Below, one piece after another: positions 6,366 through 14,805 of a stretch of 64,000 bases of DNA. The translations under genes were made by a program, and so were the position numbers. The DNA is from Bacteroidota bacterium (GTDB lineage: Bacteria > Bacteroidota > Bacteroidia > Cytophagales > Cyclobacteriaceae): the NCBI GenBank assembly GCA_018267215.1, contig JAFDYX010000030.1:1-64000 (forward strand). The letters are read 5' to 3'. The notes beneath the pieces were generated by a model, which saw nothing but the letters and a program-made list of their open reading frames with translations, did no database searches and had not been told where the DNA came from. How positions within the stretch are numbered: position 1 is the first letter of the stretch; each line of letters begins with the position of its first letter.

Positions 6366-7058
6366 ATGTTCCGCTTTAAAGAGTTTGAGATAGAAGACAA
6401 AAACGCCTCCATGAAAGTAGGCACCGATGCGGTATTGCTTGGCGCCTGGGCAGAAGTTAGCAACGCCCAACACATTCTTGATGTAGGAACAGGCTGTGGT
6501 ATAATCGCTCTAATGCTGGCTCAACGAACAACCGAAGGCACCACCATTGAAGGGGTTGATATTGATGATAAAAATATCAGGCAAGCAAATGAGAACTTAA
6601 TGACAACCCGGTGGTGCAACCGTGTTTTATTTCATCATGCTTCTCTCCAGAGTTTTCATTCGCTCCATCAATACGATCTCATCGTCAGCAATCCTCCTTA
6701 CTTTCAAAACAGTTTGCTTCCTCCTACCCACAGCCGGCAGCAGGCACGGCACAATCATTCTCTTCCATTTGAAGATTTAATCACCCATAGCAAACGCCTG
6801 CTAAAAGTAACAGGGAAGTTATGCCTGATATTGCCTGTTACTGAAGGGAATCAATTTAAAGAGTCAGCTTTGCAGCATCATTTATGTTTAGAAAAAGAAG
6901 TAGCCGTTTTTATAAAAGCATCGAAACCACAAGAACGCTGGCTGCTGGAATTCTCCCTTTCAAACGGAAAAACAACCACTGAAAAAATCGTACTCTTTGA
7001 TGACAACGGAAGTAAAAGCAAACCTTACCAAAATCTGACAGATAAATTTTATCTTTAA
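6366..7058 (+). CDS. trmN6: tRNA1(Val) (adenine(37)-N6)-methyltransferase
   Basis: A 230-residue class I SAM-dependent methyltransferase. Motif I is ILDVGTGCGIIALMLAQR (residues about 38-55) and the catalytic amino-methyltransferase motif is NPPY (109-112) in IVSNPPYFQNSL. The N-terminus, FRFKEFEIEDKNASMKVGTDAVLLGAWA, is characteristic of the YfiC/TrmN6 family, which methylates N6 of A37 in tRNA1(Val). Length fits the family (about 235-245). It stands alone, 70 bp after kdnB and 35 bp before the next gene. Confidence 0.88.
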   Translation: MFRFKEFEIEDKNASMKVGTDAVLLGAWAEVSNAQHILDVGTGCGIIALMLAQRTTEGTTIEGVDIDDKNIRQANENLMTTRWCNRVLFHHASLQSFHSLHQYDLIVSNPPYFQNSLLPPTHSRQQARHNHSLPFEDLITHSKRLLKVTGKLCLILPVTEGNQFKESALQHHLCLEKEVAVFIKASKPQERWLLEFSLSNGKTTTEKIVLFDDNGSKSKPYQNLTDKFYL

Positions 7059-7093
7059 GATTCCTTAAAATAAGTTATACGCTTTTTCATTTT

Positions 7094-9325
7094 ATGCGTC
7101 TGCTGGTTTCTGTACTATGCCTCTTTGTCGCGCTTGCAGCAAAGGCTCAACTTCGAGGACTACAAATAAAAAAAGCTACCGCCCCTATTAAGGTAGATGG
7201 TGTGATGGATGAACCCGACTGGCAAACAGCCGATGTGGCAGACCATTTTAAGCAGATGTTTCCGTTCGACTCTTCTTTTGCACTTGCACCCACCGAAGTG
7301 CGCATGACCTATGATGACCGTAATATCTATTTGTTTGCCGTGATGTATAATCCACAGGCAAACAGAAAATATGTTACGCCATCGCTCAGGCGCGACTATC
7401 GGGGGCCGGCCAACGATGGGTTTTCGCTTGTGCTCGATACCTACAAAGATAAAACCAATGGCTTTTTGTTTGGCATCAATCCGTTTGGCGTGCAGCGCGA
7501 AGGCTTGCTTACCAATGGCGGAAATGACGAGCTGTCGCTGAGTTGGGATAACAAATGGTACAGCGAAGCAAAAATGCTGGGCGACCGTTGGGTGTGCGAA
7601 ATGGCTATACCTTTTAAAACCATTCGCTTCAAAGAAAACCTTTCCACCTGGTACATCAATTTTTATCGCATAGACAGTCAACAAACAGAGCAAAGCAGTT
7701 GGGCACCTATACCGCGGGTGTATTCGCCCACGGTGTTGGCATTCAACCGCGAACTGATTTGGGATAAGCCGATTACACACCCCGGTGGAAATATTTCATT
7801 GATACCCTATGTGGCTGCCCATAACATCAACGACTTTCAAAATAATTTGCCGGTAGATCGCGGGCCTTCATTTGGTGGCGATGCCAAAGTGGCCATCGGC
7901 CCGGCTCTCAACCTCGACCTGACCGTCAACCCTGATTTCTCTCAGGTAGAAGTAGATCAGCAGGTAACTAACCTGAGCCGTTTCGAAATTTTCTATCCGG
8001 AGAAACGGCAATTCTTTTTAGAGAATGCAGACCTGTTCGGAAGTTTCGGATACAATAATATGCGTCCATTTTTTTCGCGCAGGATCGGTGTTACCCGCGA
8101 CCCCACCATCGGCCAAAATATTGAAAACCGGATTTATGGAGGAGCCCGACTCAGTGGCAAAATTGACAATAACTGGCGCATCGGGCTGATGACCATGCAA
8201 GCGGCAGAAAACAGTACCATCAAATTGCCTTCCATCAACTATGCGGTAGCAGCCGTACAACGAAAAATATTTACCCGCTCCAACATCGGGCTGATGCTCA
8301 TCAACAAGCAAGCCTTTCACGATTCTACCGGCAAAGATTTTAAGCTGTTACCCAACCAATATAATCGCCTGGTGGCGCTCGACTTCAACCTCGGCAGTAA
8401 AGACAATAAGTGGAACGGCAAAGCATTTTACCATCGGTCGTTCGATCAGACCAAAAAAGACAGCGCCTTTGCCTCTACTGTTTCGCTGACATACAGCAAA
8501 CCAAAAATTCTATTCGACATCGTGGCACAGGCAGTAGGCGCTAACTTCAATCCGGAAGTAGGTTATTTACCGCGCGCCCGTTTTAACCGGTTTGCTCCCG
8601 ATTTTTTCTACTCCTGGTATCCGCAATCTAAAGTGGTTAACAACCACGGGCCTGGCATGGATGCTGATTTTATCGGCAATGATTTGTTTGGCGTAACAGA
8701 TGCAGACTACAACATTTGGTATAACGTCAATTTTCAAAATACGGCTACTTTCTTCATGCGTGTGAGGCAAGATTACGGTTTGGTGTTTTTTCCATTCGAT
8801 CCTACTTTTCCTATTGATGCCTCGCAGGCAAAAAATCTTCCATTCTTATCGCATTATTACTGGAACTCTGTCATCCTCAACTTTCAATCCAACGCCCGCA
8901 AGCATTTTTTTTACAGCTTTCAAACCCGCTTGGGGCAGTATTACAATGGCCACCGAATGAACATAGATGGAAATATCAGCTATCGGCTGCAGCCCTATGC
9001 GGTAATTTCTGTGGATTATTCTCTCAACCATATTTCACTGCCATCAGCCTACAACAGTGCCGATCTGATATTGATCAGCCCTAAATTTGATTTTACATTC
9101 TCTAAAAAATTATTCTGGACTACTTATTTTCAATACAACAACCAGATCAATAACGTCAACATCAACTCGCGCCTGCAGTGGCGTTTCCGGCCGGTATCTG
9201 ATTTGTATATTGTTTACACCGATAATTATTTTGCCGAAACCTATGCACACGGAGATTTTCTGTACCTCGGCCAACCCAAGTACCGGTCGGTGGTTATCAA
9301 GCTAACTTATTGGCTTAATCTGTAA
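7094..9325 (+). CDS. Secreted CBM9-like / DUF5916 protein
   Basis: A 743-residue exported protein with signal peptide MRLLVSVLCLFVALAAKAQ. Residues about 25-230 form a family 9 carbohydrate-binding-like domain (KVDGVMDEPDWQTADVADHF, VRMTYDDRNIYLFAVMY). The rest is the DUF5916 region, with NLDLTVNPDFSQVEVDQQVTNLSRFEIFYPEKRQFFLENADLF, and a C-terminus rich in alternating aromatic strands ending in KLTYWLNL, which suggests an outer-membrane beta-barrel. The family is common in Bacteroidota; its substrate is unknown, and it is often near peptidases or polysaccharide-related genes. Single gene, followed by the MarR-palindrome region. Confidence 0.8.
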   Translation: MRLLVSVLCLFVALAAKAQLRGLQIKKATAPIKVDGVMDEPDWQTADVADHFKQMFPFDSSFALAPTEVRMTYDDRNIYLFAVMYNPQANRKYVTPSLRRDYRGPANDGFSLVLDTYKDKTNGFLFGINPFGVQREGLLTNGGNDELSLSWDNKWYSEAKMLGDRWVCEMAIPFKTIRFKENLSTWYINFYRIDSQQTEQSSWAPIPRVYSPTVLAFNRELIWDKPITHPGGNISLIPYVAAHNINDFQNNLPVDRGPSFGGDAKVAIGPALNLDLTVNPDFSQVEVDQQVTNLSRFEIFYPEKRQFFLENADLFGSFGYNNMRPFFSRRIGVTRDPTIGQNIENRIYGGARLSGKIDNNWRIGLMTMQAAENSTIKLPSINYAVAAVQRKIFTRSNIGLMLINKQAFHDSTGKDFKLLPNQYNRLVALDFNLGSKDNKWNGKAFYHRSFDQTKKDSAFASTVSLTYSKPKILFDIVAQAVGANFNPEVGYLPRARFNRFAPDFFYSWYPQSKVVNNHGPGMDADFIGNDLFGVTDADYNIWYNVNFQNTATFFMRVRQDYGLVFFPFDPTFPIDASQAKNLPFLSHYYWNSVILNFQSNARKHFFYSFQTRLGQYYNGHRMNIDGNISYRLQPYAVISVDYSLNHISLPSAYNSADLILISPKFDFTFSKKLFWTTYFQYNNQINNVNINSRLQWRFRPVSDLYIVYTDNYFAETYAHGDFLYLGQPKYRSVVIKLTYWLNL

Positions 9326-9404
9326 GCCCATTTTTCTGTTTTAACAAGCGTTTACAATTTTTTAACTAAAATATTTCATTGATAGTCAATTACTTATAAA
9401 AATG

Positions 9405-9430
9405 TAATTAGATGTTTAAACATCTAATTA
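9405..9430 (+). promoter_or_regulatory. 26-bp perfect palindrome, candidate MarR operator
   Basis: The half-site TAATTAGATGTTT is followed immediately by its exact reverse complement, with no spacer. It lies 39 bp upstream of the yceI start, and the next gene but one encodes a MarR regulator. MarR dimers bind palindromes of about 16-20 bp in their target promoters. TATCCTTG at 9442, close to the TAnnTTTG -7 consensus, would put the palindrome over the -33 region, a position suited to repression. Confidence 0.55.
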
Positions 9431-9469
9431 AGGTTTTGCGTTATCCTTGCAACCAAAATTATTATACAC

Positions 9470-10042
9470 ATGAAAAAAATAAATTTACTCGTTGCTGCCA
9501 TATTGGTAGCTGGCGTAGCCGCAGCCCAAGGAACATGGACGGCAGACAAGCCTCACTCACGCATTGGGTTTAATGTAACTCACTTAGTTGTGTCTGAAGT
9601 AGAAGGCGCTTTCAAAGATTTCGATGTTAAAGTAACCAGCACAACCGCAGATTTTAATGGTGCCGATGTTGAATTCACGGCAAAGACTGCATCTATCAAT
9701 ACTGAAAATGAGAAGCGTGACGGGCACTTGAAATCGGATGATTTTTTTAATGCCGAGAAATATCCTGAAATAAAATTCAAAGGGAAGTTGGTAAAAAACG
9801 GCAACAACTATGAATTGAAAGGCGATTTCACCATCCGTGATGTAACCAAGCAGGTTGCATTTGAGGTTACCTACGGTGGAAGCATCAAAGCATTTGGCGG
9901 AGAGAAAGCCGGCTTCAAGTTGAAAGGCAAAATCAACCGCTTCGATTACAACCTGAAGTGGGACAAAACAACCGGTGCCGATTTAATTGTAGGCAAAGAG
10001 GTTGAGATTGTCTGCAAAGTAGAACTAAACAAACAAGCTTAA
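9470..10042 (+). CDS. YceI family periplasmic protein
   Basis: A 190-residue protein with signal peptide MKKINLLVAAILVAGVAAAQ and then the YceI lipocalin-like domain: WTADKPHSRIGFNVTHLVVSEVEGAFKDFD, LKSDDFFNAEKYPEIKFKGK and YELKGDFTIRDVTKQVAFEV. YceI proteins form a beta-barrel that binds polyprenyl-type lipids. Many are stress- or pH-induced; the substrate here is unknown. A 26-bp palindrome lies in its promoter region and a MarR gene follows after a terminator-like hairpin, so regulation by that MarR protein is likely. Confidence 0.9.
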   Translation: MKKINLLVAAILVAGVAAAQGTWTADKPHSRIGFNVTHLVVSEVEGAFKDFDVKVTSTTADFNGADVEFTAKTASINTENEKRDGHLKSDDFFNAEKYPEIKFKGKLVKNGNNYELKGDFTIRDVTKQVAFEVTYGGSIKAFGGEKAGFKLKGKINRFDYNLKWDKTTGADLIVGKEVEIVCKVELNKQA

Positions 10043-10059
10043 TCGCTAACGCAGATATT

Positions 10060-10092
10060 AAAAAAGGCTGTCGTTAGGGCAGCCTTTTTATT
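10060..10092 (+). terminator. Intrinsic terminator after yceI
   Basis: AAAAAGGCTG and CAGCCTTTTT form a 10-bp stem around a 9-base loop, ending in a T-run. It sits between yceI and marR, only a few bases before the marR ATG, so marR either relies on read-through or has its leader inside this hairpin. Confidence 0.8.
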
Positions 10093-10096
10093 TACC

Positions 10097-10546
10097 ATGA
10101 AGCTCGAAGAAGAAATCAAGCAGGTCAAATTCAGAAACGCCCATCACAAGGCAGTGGTGAATCTGTTGTTTACAACCAATTGGTTTGTCAACCAAAATAA
10201 AGATTTCTTTAAAAAATACGGAGTAACCAATGTGCAGTTCAACATCCTCCGGATATTGAGAGGGCAACACCCGCAAAAGCTATCAGGGGCGGAAATCAAA
10301 TCGCGGATGCTCGATAAAAACTCTGATGTTTCTCGTTTATTAGATCGGCTTATTGTCAAGAAACTAATTGAGAAATCACAATGTCCCAACGACAAGCGTG
10401 CGTCTGATGTCATCATTACTCCCAAAGGTCTTAGTCTGCTGGCAGCCATAGACACTGAAATGGATAAAACTGACCGCCAGATTTTAGGTATCAATGCCGC
10501 TGAGGCCAAACTACTGAGCGACTTGCTCGATAAGTGCCGCGGCTAA
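10097..10546 (+). CDS. MarR family transcriptional regulator
   Basis: A 149-residue winged-helix regulator. The core has GVTNVQFNILRILRGQHPQKLSGAEIKSRMLDKNSDVSRLLDRLIVKKLIEKSQCPNDKRASDVIITPKGLSLL, with the recognition helix around DVSRLLDRL and the wing around NDKRASDV. The N- and C-terminal helices form the usual dimer interface. The gene is directly downstream of yceI, whose promoter carries a 26-bp palindrome; a MarR-YceI pair suggests a repressor responding to a small, perhaps lipid-like or phenolic, ligand. Its stop codon overlaps the stop of the convergent peptidase gene by three bases. Confidence 0.88.
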   Translation: MKLEEEIKQVKFRNAHHKAVVNLLFTTNWFVNQNKDFFKKYGVTNVQFNILRILRGQHPQKLSGAEIKSRMLDKNSDVSRLLDRLIVKKLIEKSQCPNDKRASDVIITPKGLSLLAAIDTEMDKTDRQILGINAAEAKLLSDLLDKCRG

Positions 10547-12252
10547 ACTTGTGCTAATTCATCTTTTACAAAGCCCATCAGTTCGCTGATATATTTTTTG
10601 CTAAAGTCAAAACGGATACCGGCAGCTTTATACAACTCAGGGATGGTGGTCATATTCCCCTTGCGTAGGGCATTCATATAATTCTGTAAGCCTGATTTTT
10701 TATCTTTCTTAAAATTTCGCCACACGGCAATAGCACCCAGTTGCGCCATGCCATATTCGATATAGTAAAACGGCACTTCATATAAATGCAACTGCTTTTG
10801 CCAGAGATAATCTTTGGCTTGCTGTAAACCCGACCAGTCGGTAGCTGAATCTGAGAAGCGGTCAAAAATGTTGTTCCAGTTTTTTTTTCGCTCATCGAGC
10901 AGGTGCTCGGGGTTTTCATAAATCCAATGTTGGAATTTATCAATGGTGGCCACCCACGGCAAGGTTTCTACTATGTCTTCCAGTTGCTCGCGTCTGGCGC
11001 GCTTTAGTTCTTGTTTATCAGGAAAAAACAAATGCCATTGATCCATGGAGATTAACTCCATGCTCATGCTGGCCAACTCAGCCACTTCCATCGGAGGAGA
11101 TTTGAAATCGTTCAACTCCAAATCCATTGTTAGGAAATTATGTACAGCGTGGCCGCCCTCATGCATCAGGGTTGTCATATCGCGCAGTGTGCTGGTGGCA
11201 TTCATAAAAATAAATGGAACGCCCACTTCAGCCAACGGATAGTTGTAGCCTCCGGGAGCTTTTCCTTTGCGCGACTCCAGATCGAGATGTTTCATTTCTT
11301 GCATGGTGCGCAGGCACTGCCCCAGATAAGGATCGAGGTGCTGAAAGCAGGCAATAGATTTTTCGAGCAGGTCGTTGCCATCATGAAAGGCCTTGAGCGG
11401 CTCGCGCCCTAAGCTATCTACGGCTTTATCCCACGGGCGAAGAGTTTGTACTTTCAGATCGTGCTGACGTTCTTTTGCCAGCTGATTTAAGATCGGAACA
11501 ACTTCGCTCTCGATAGAATCATGAAAGGCAAAACAATCTGCGGGTGTATAATCAAACCGGCCATAAGCTTTAAACTGATAGTCGCGAAAATTTTTAAAGC
11601 CTGCATTCTGTGCCACGCGGTGACGAAGCAAGATCAGGGCTGAGTATAATTCGTCTAACTGTTCTTTGTCTTTTAACCTGCGCTTAGAAATTTTATGGTA
11701 CACGTCTTCCCTGCGCGCCCGGTCGGTAGATTGCAAGATCACAGCCGCCTGTTGCAAGGTCATCTCGCGGCCATCCATTTCTATTGTCATCGCACCGGAA
11801 AGGGCGGCATACTTTTGTGTTTCAGTGGTTATCTCGGTGTGCAACGGAATATTCTCTTCGCGGAACAGTTCAATTTCTTTTTTTAAATTCCGCAACATGA
11901 TGTCGTAACCGGCTTCGTGCGATAGCTCCTTTACAAAAGGGGAATCCATCACCTTTTTATTCAGGCGGTCAGCGTAAGGCGCTATATGCGGCTGAATGTC
12001 TGTTACAAAATATTGATAAGCCCGACTGTGTGCTTCATTGTCGGTAAAGCAAGTCATGCGAATGTAGCGCCAGCCCATGTCTTCACTGACTACCGATTCT
12101 AACTCGCTCCGGTTGTGAAGCCATTGCTTCAGTTCATCAACCGAATTGATTGACTTGTTTTCCAGCAAGTCAAAAAATGGCTGAAGTGATGGCCAATCCG
12201 TAATCTGGAAATCTGTTGGCAAAAATTGCCGGGCAGGAGCTTGAACAATCAT
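10543..12252 (-). CDS. pepF: M3 family oligoendopeptidase (PepF-like)
   Basis: A 569-residue cytosolic zinc peptidase. The active-site HExxH is HEGGH at about residues 363-367 (TLMHEGGHAVHNFL), with the downstream glutamate region SPPMEVAELASMSMELIS. An N-terminal helical region precedes the catalytic domain, and there is no signal peptide. M3 enzymes of this type cleave short peptides taken up or released by the proteasome-like machinery. The length matches bacterial oligoendopeptidases of the M3B group (about 560-600). Convergent with marR, sharing the stop region. Which PepF subtype it is cannot be settled by eye. Confidence 0.85.
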   Translation of the reverse strand: MIVQAPARQFLPTDFQITDWPSLQPFFDLLENKSINSVDELKQWLHNRSELESVVSEDMGWRYIRMTCFTDNEAHSRAYQYFVTDIQPHIAPYADRLNKKVMDSPFVKELSHEAGYDIMLRNLKKEIELFREENIPLHTEITTETQKYAALSGAMTIEMDGREMTLQQAAVILQSTDRARREDVYHKISKRRLKDKEQLDELYSALILLRHRVAQNAGFKNFRDYQFKAYGRFDYTPADCFAFHDSIESEVVPILNQLAKERQHDLKVQTLRPWDKAVDSLGREPLKAFHDGNDLLEKSIACFQHLDPYLGQCLRTMQEMKHLDLESRKGKAPGGYNYPLAEVGVPFIFMNATSTLRDMTTLMHEGGHAVHNFLTMDLELNDFKSPPMEVAELASMSMELISMDQWHLFFPDKQELKRARREQLEDIVETLPWVATIDKFQHWIYENPEHLLDERKKNWNNIFDRFSDSATDWSGLQQAKDYLWQKQLHLYEVPFYYIEYGMAQLGAIAVWRNFKKDKKSGLQNYMNALRKGNMTTIPELYKAAGIRFDFSKKYISELMGFVKDELAQV

Positions 12253-12351
12253 AGTGTGGCAAACGAATTAAAAACCAAATAAACTTTAAAATTTTTAATC
12301 CATAAAGGTTTTTGTGCTTAAGATTTAGTTGAGTGTACTTATAAAAAAAAA

Positions 12352-12432
12352 CCTCACCACTGCCCCGCTCCACCGGAGAGGGGTGGTAGTGAAGACTGCG
12401 TGTAACAGATGAGCTTTTCTGGTTGGGGTTTA
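12352..12432 (+). repeat. Family 2 repeat, diverged copy
   Basis: CCTCACCAC at the left end, then CCCCGCTCCACCGGAGAGGGG (one mismatch in the hairpin arm), then GTGGTAGTGAAGACTGCGTG, TAACAGATGAGCTTTTC and GGGGTTTA. It aligns with 546-660 throughout, with about a third of positions changed. It lies between the peptidase gene and an RHS remnant; 12253-12868 has no intact gene. Confidence 0.5.
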
Positions 12433-12458
12433 TGTGCTTCAAGTTGTTGGTCAGCGAC

Positions 12459-12648
12459 CTACAACAACTTAGGTGCCAGCATACCAAACGGATAATACTC
12501 GTTGGCTTGTAAAATGGGGGATGGTGTATAACTCATTACTATGTCATCAAAATAAACATCGGTTTGGTGCGCCTGCTCGTTGCTGATGTAAATATACGTA
12601 TAGCTAGCCTGCTTTGCCGTGTAGCTGGTGCCGATCTGCCCATGTGAA
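12459..12648 (-). pseudogene. RHS-repeat protein remnant
   Basis: The minus strand is open from the repeat boundary at about 12648 to a TAG at 12461-12459. It contains YTYIYISNEQAHQTDVYFDD and then SYTPSPILQANEYYPFGM. The VYFDD...Q-x-NEYYPFG pattern is the hallmark of the region just before the RHS repeat-associated core in Bacteroidota. Nothing remains upstream or downstream of about 60 codons: the YYPFGM box is followed by only a few residues and a stop, and the 5' side runs into composite repeat copy E. It is a relic of a large polymorphic-toxin-type or cell-surface gene. Confidence 0.7.
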
Positions 12649-12715
12649 TTTTTTAAACGTGGATTATGAAATCCACTTTATCTGTTATTCGACATTACAA
12701 ATGTCGAACAGCAAT
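12649..12715 (-). repeat. Composite repeat, copy E (hairpins 1 and 2)
   Basis: Read on the minus strand: GTTCGACATT TGT AATGTCGAAT (hairpin 1), GTGGATT TCAT AATCCAC (hairpin 2), then GTTTAAAAAAT. The layout is that of copies A-D but the stems differ by paired changes that keep base pairing: two in hairpin 2 and one in hairpin 1. As in copy A, a 5'-truncated coding remnant starts right after the A-rich segment. Confidence 0.65.
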
Positions 12716-12791
12716 GGTTTACAAAATTTGATATTTCTTTCTTTACCTAAAATTGCAAACGATGTACCTAACAAGTGATCGCAGAATAAAT

Positions 12792-12844
12792 AAAAAAGCC
12801 TGTGCATACTTCGGTTCAAATCTCTTACCGAAGCTTTTTGTTTT
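12792..12844 (+). terminator. Terminator-like hairpin upstream of serBA
   Basis: CTTCGGT and ACCGAAG form the core stem around an 11-base loop. An outer AAAAAG/CTTTTT pairing can extend it across a bulge, followed by GTTTTT. No plus-strand gene ends here, so it either terminates stray transcription or acts as a leader structure for serBA, whose ATG is about 25 bp downstream. Confidence 0.5.
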
Positions 12845-12868
12845 TACATTTGACACTCGTTTTAAAAC

Positions 12869-14761
12869 ATGAAGCCGAACAAATATTTTGTCATTGATTT
12901 CGACAGTACGTTTACGAAAGTGGAGGCCTTTGATGTGCTGGCCGATATTGCTTTAAAAGATCATCCCGACAGGGAGTCTAGCAAAAAAAAGATTGCCGAC
13001 ATCACCAACCTCGGCATGGAGGGCAAGCTGTCGCTGCGCGATTCCATCCAGCAGCGCATAGACTTGTTGCAACCCGAGAAGCGCCACATCCTCTCGCTGG
13101 TCAGCCATCTGAAAGGGCTGGTGTCTGAGTCGTTCAAACGTAACAAAGATTTTTTCGCTACCCATTCTGAAAATATTTATGTTATCTCCAACGGCTTCAA
13201 AGAATTTATTGAGCCGGTCGTTACCGAATTTGGTATCCGCAAAGAAAATGTATTGGCTAATGAGTTTGTAACGGATGGCAACGGGAAAATTATCGGCTTT
13301 GATGTTAACAACCCGCTGTCTGCCAATCAGGGTAAAGTAGAGCAACTGAAAAAATTAAATTTGCCGGGCGATATCTATGTGATTGGTGACGGCTACACTG
13401 ATTATGAAATCAAACACTCGGGGCTGGCCAACAAATTTTATGCGTTCACCGAAAACGTAGAGCGCGAAAGTGTGCTGGCCAAAGCCGACCACATTACACC
13501 AAGTTTAGACGAATTTTTATATTTGAATAAGTTGAATACCGCCATCTCCTACCCCAAAAACCGGATCCATGTATTGTTGTTGGAAAACGTACATCCGGTA
13601 GCCATCGAACTGATGAAGGCCGAGGGCTTCAATGTAGAAACCTATCCGGCCGGGTTAGACGAAGATGAGCTGTGCGAAAAAATAAAAAATGTTTCGGTGC
13701 TGGGCATCCGCAGCAAAACACAGGTTACCGCTAAGGTTTTAGAAAACGCCAACCGGCTGATGGCCATTGGTGCATTCTGCATCGGCACGAACCAAATAGA
13801 TTTGAAAGCGGCCACCCAAAAAGGAGTAGCTGTTTTTAATGCGCCCTTCAGCAACACACGCTCGGTGGTGGAGATGGCCATTGCCGAAATGATTATGCTC
13901 ATCCGTGGGTTTTACGACAAGTCGAACAAAATGCACCAAGGCAAGTGGGATAAATCTGCCAAAGGAAGTTTTGAAGTGCGCGGAAAAAAGTTGGGCATCA
14001 TCGGGTATGGCAGCATCGGCACCCAGCTATCGGTGCTTGCCGAAAACCTCGGCATGAAAGTATTGTTTTACGATCAGGAAGAAAAGCTCGCCATGGGCAA
14101 CGCCACCAAATGCAAGAGCTTAAAAGAGTTGCTGCATGAATCGGATGTGGTTACCCTGCACGTGGACGGCCGCCCAACCAATGCTAACATCATTGGTAAG
14201 CACGAGTTTGCCCAGATGAAGAAGGGTGTCATTTTTCTCAACCTCAGTCGGGGGCATGTGGTGGATGTAAACGCTCTGCGCGAAAATATTTTGAGCGGGC
14301 ATGTGGCCGGCTGTGCCGTAGATGTATTTCCTTACGAGCCGATCAGCAATGAAGAAGAATTTATTTCCGAACTACGCGGACTGCCCAATACTATATTAAC
14401 TCCACACATTGGCGGCAGTACGCTTGAAGCACAAGAGAACATCGGCAGTTTTGTGCCGGGCAAGCTGATGGACTACATCAACAACGGCAACACCAGTAAT
14501 AGTGTGAACTTCCCGAACCTCACCTTGCCTACGTTAGAAAATGCCCACCGGCTGATACACGTGCACCACAATGTGCCGGGTATCTTGGCCAGGATCAATC
14601 AAACGCTGGCCGACAACGGAATCAACATTGTGGGGCAGTACCTCAAAACCAATGAGTTGATAGGCTATGTCATTACAGACATCAACAAAGAATACGATAA
14701 AGAGGTGATCAAGCAACTGCGTGCCATCGAACACACGATTAAGTTCAGGGTGTTGTATTGA
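12869..14761 (+). CDS. Fused phosphoserine phosphatase - D-3-phosphoglycerate dehydrogenase
   Basis: A 630-residue two-enzyme fusion. Residues 1 to about 215 are a HAD phosphatase with all four motifs: DFDST (10-14), VISNGF (about 105), a lysine in QGKVEQLK and GDGYTDYE (about 171). Residues about 230-545 are a SerA-type dehydrogenase with the NAD motif GIIGYGSIG (about 373-381), NLSRGHVVD with the catalytic arginine, and TPHIGGST with the catalytic histidine (about 512). Residues 558-630 form an ACT domain, the usual serine-binding allosteric module. It would catalyse the first (SerA) and last (SerB) steps of serine synthesis from 3-phosphoglycerate; the SerC transaminase is not in the window. 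HAD-SerA fusions are known in some Bacteroidota. A terminator-like hairpin lies just upstream. Confidence 0.88.
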   Translation: MKPNKYFVIDFDSTFTKVEAFDVLADIALKDHPDRESSKKKIADITNLGMEGKLSLRDSIQQRIDLLQPEKRHILSLVSHLKGLVSESFKRNKDFFATHSENIYVISNGFKEFIEPVVTEFGIRKENVLANEFVTDGNGKIIGFDVNNPLSANQGKVEQLKKLNLPGDIYVIGDGYTDYEIKHSGLANKFYAFTENVERESVLAKADHITPSLDEFLYLNKLNTAISYPKNRIHVLLLENVHPVAIELMKAEGFNVETYPAGLDEDELCEKIKNVSVLGIRSKTQVTAKVLENANRLMAIGAFCIGTNQIDLKAATQKGVAVFNAPFSNTRSVVEMAIAEMIMLIRGFYDKSNKMHQGKWDKSAKGSFEVRGKKLGIIGYGSIGTQLSVLAENLGMKVLFYDQEEKLAMGNATKCKSLKELLHESDVVTLHVDGRPTNANIIGKHEFAQMKKGVIFLNLSRGHVVDVNALRENILSGHVAGCAVDVFPYEPISNEEEFISELRGLPNTILTPHIGGSTLEAQENIGSFVPGKLMDYINNGNTSNSVNFPNLTLPTLENAHRLIHVHHNVPGILARINQTLADNGINIVGQYLKTNELIGYVITDINKEYDKEVIKQLRAIEHTIKFRVLY

Positions 14762-14805
14762 TAAGCCTGATAAATTGATCAGGTTTTCTACAACCATCTC
14801 TTCTT

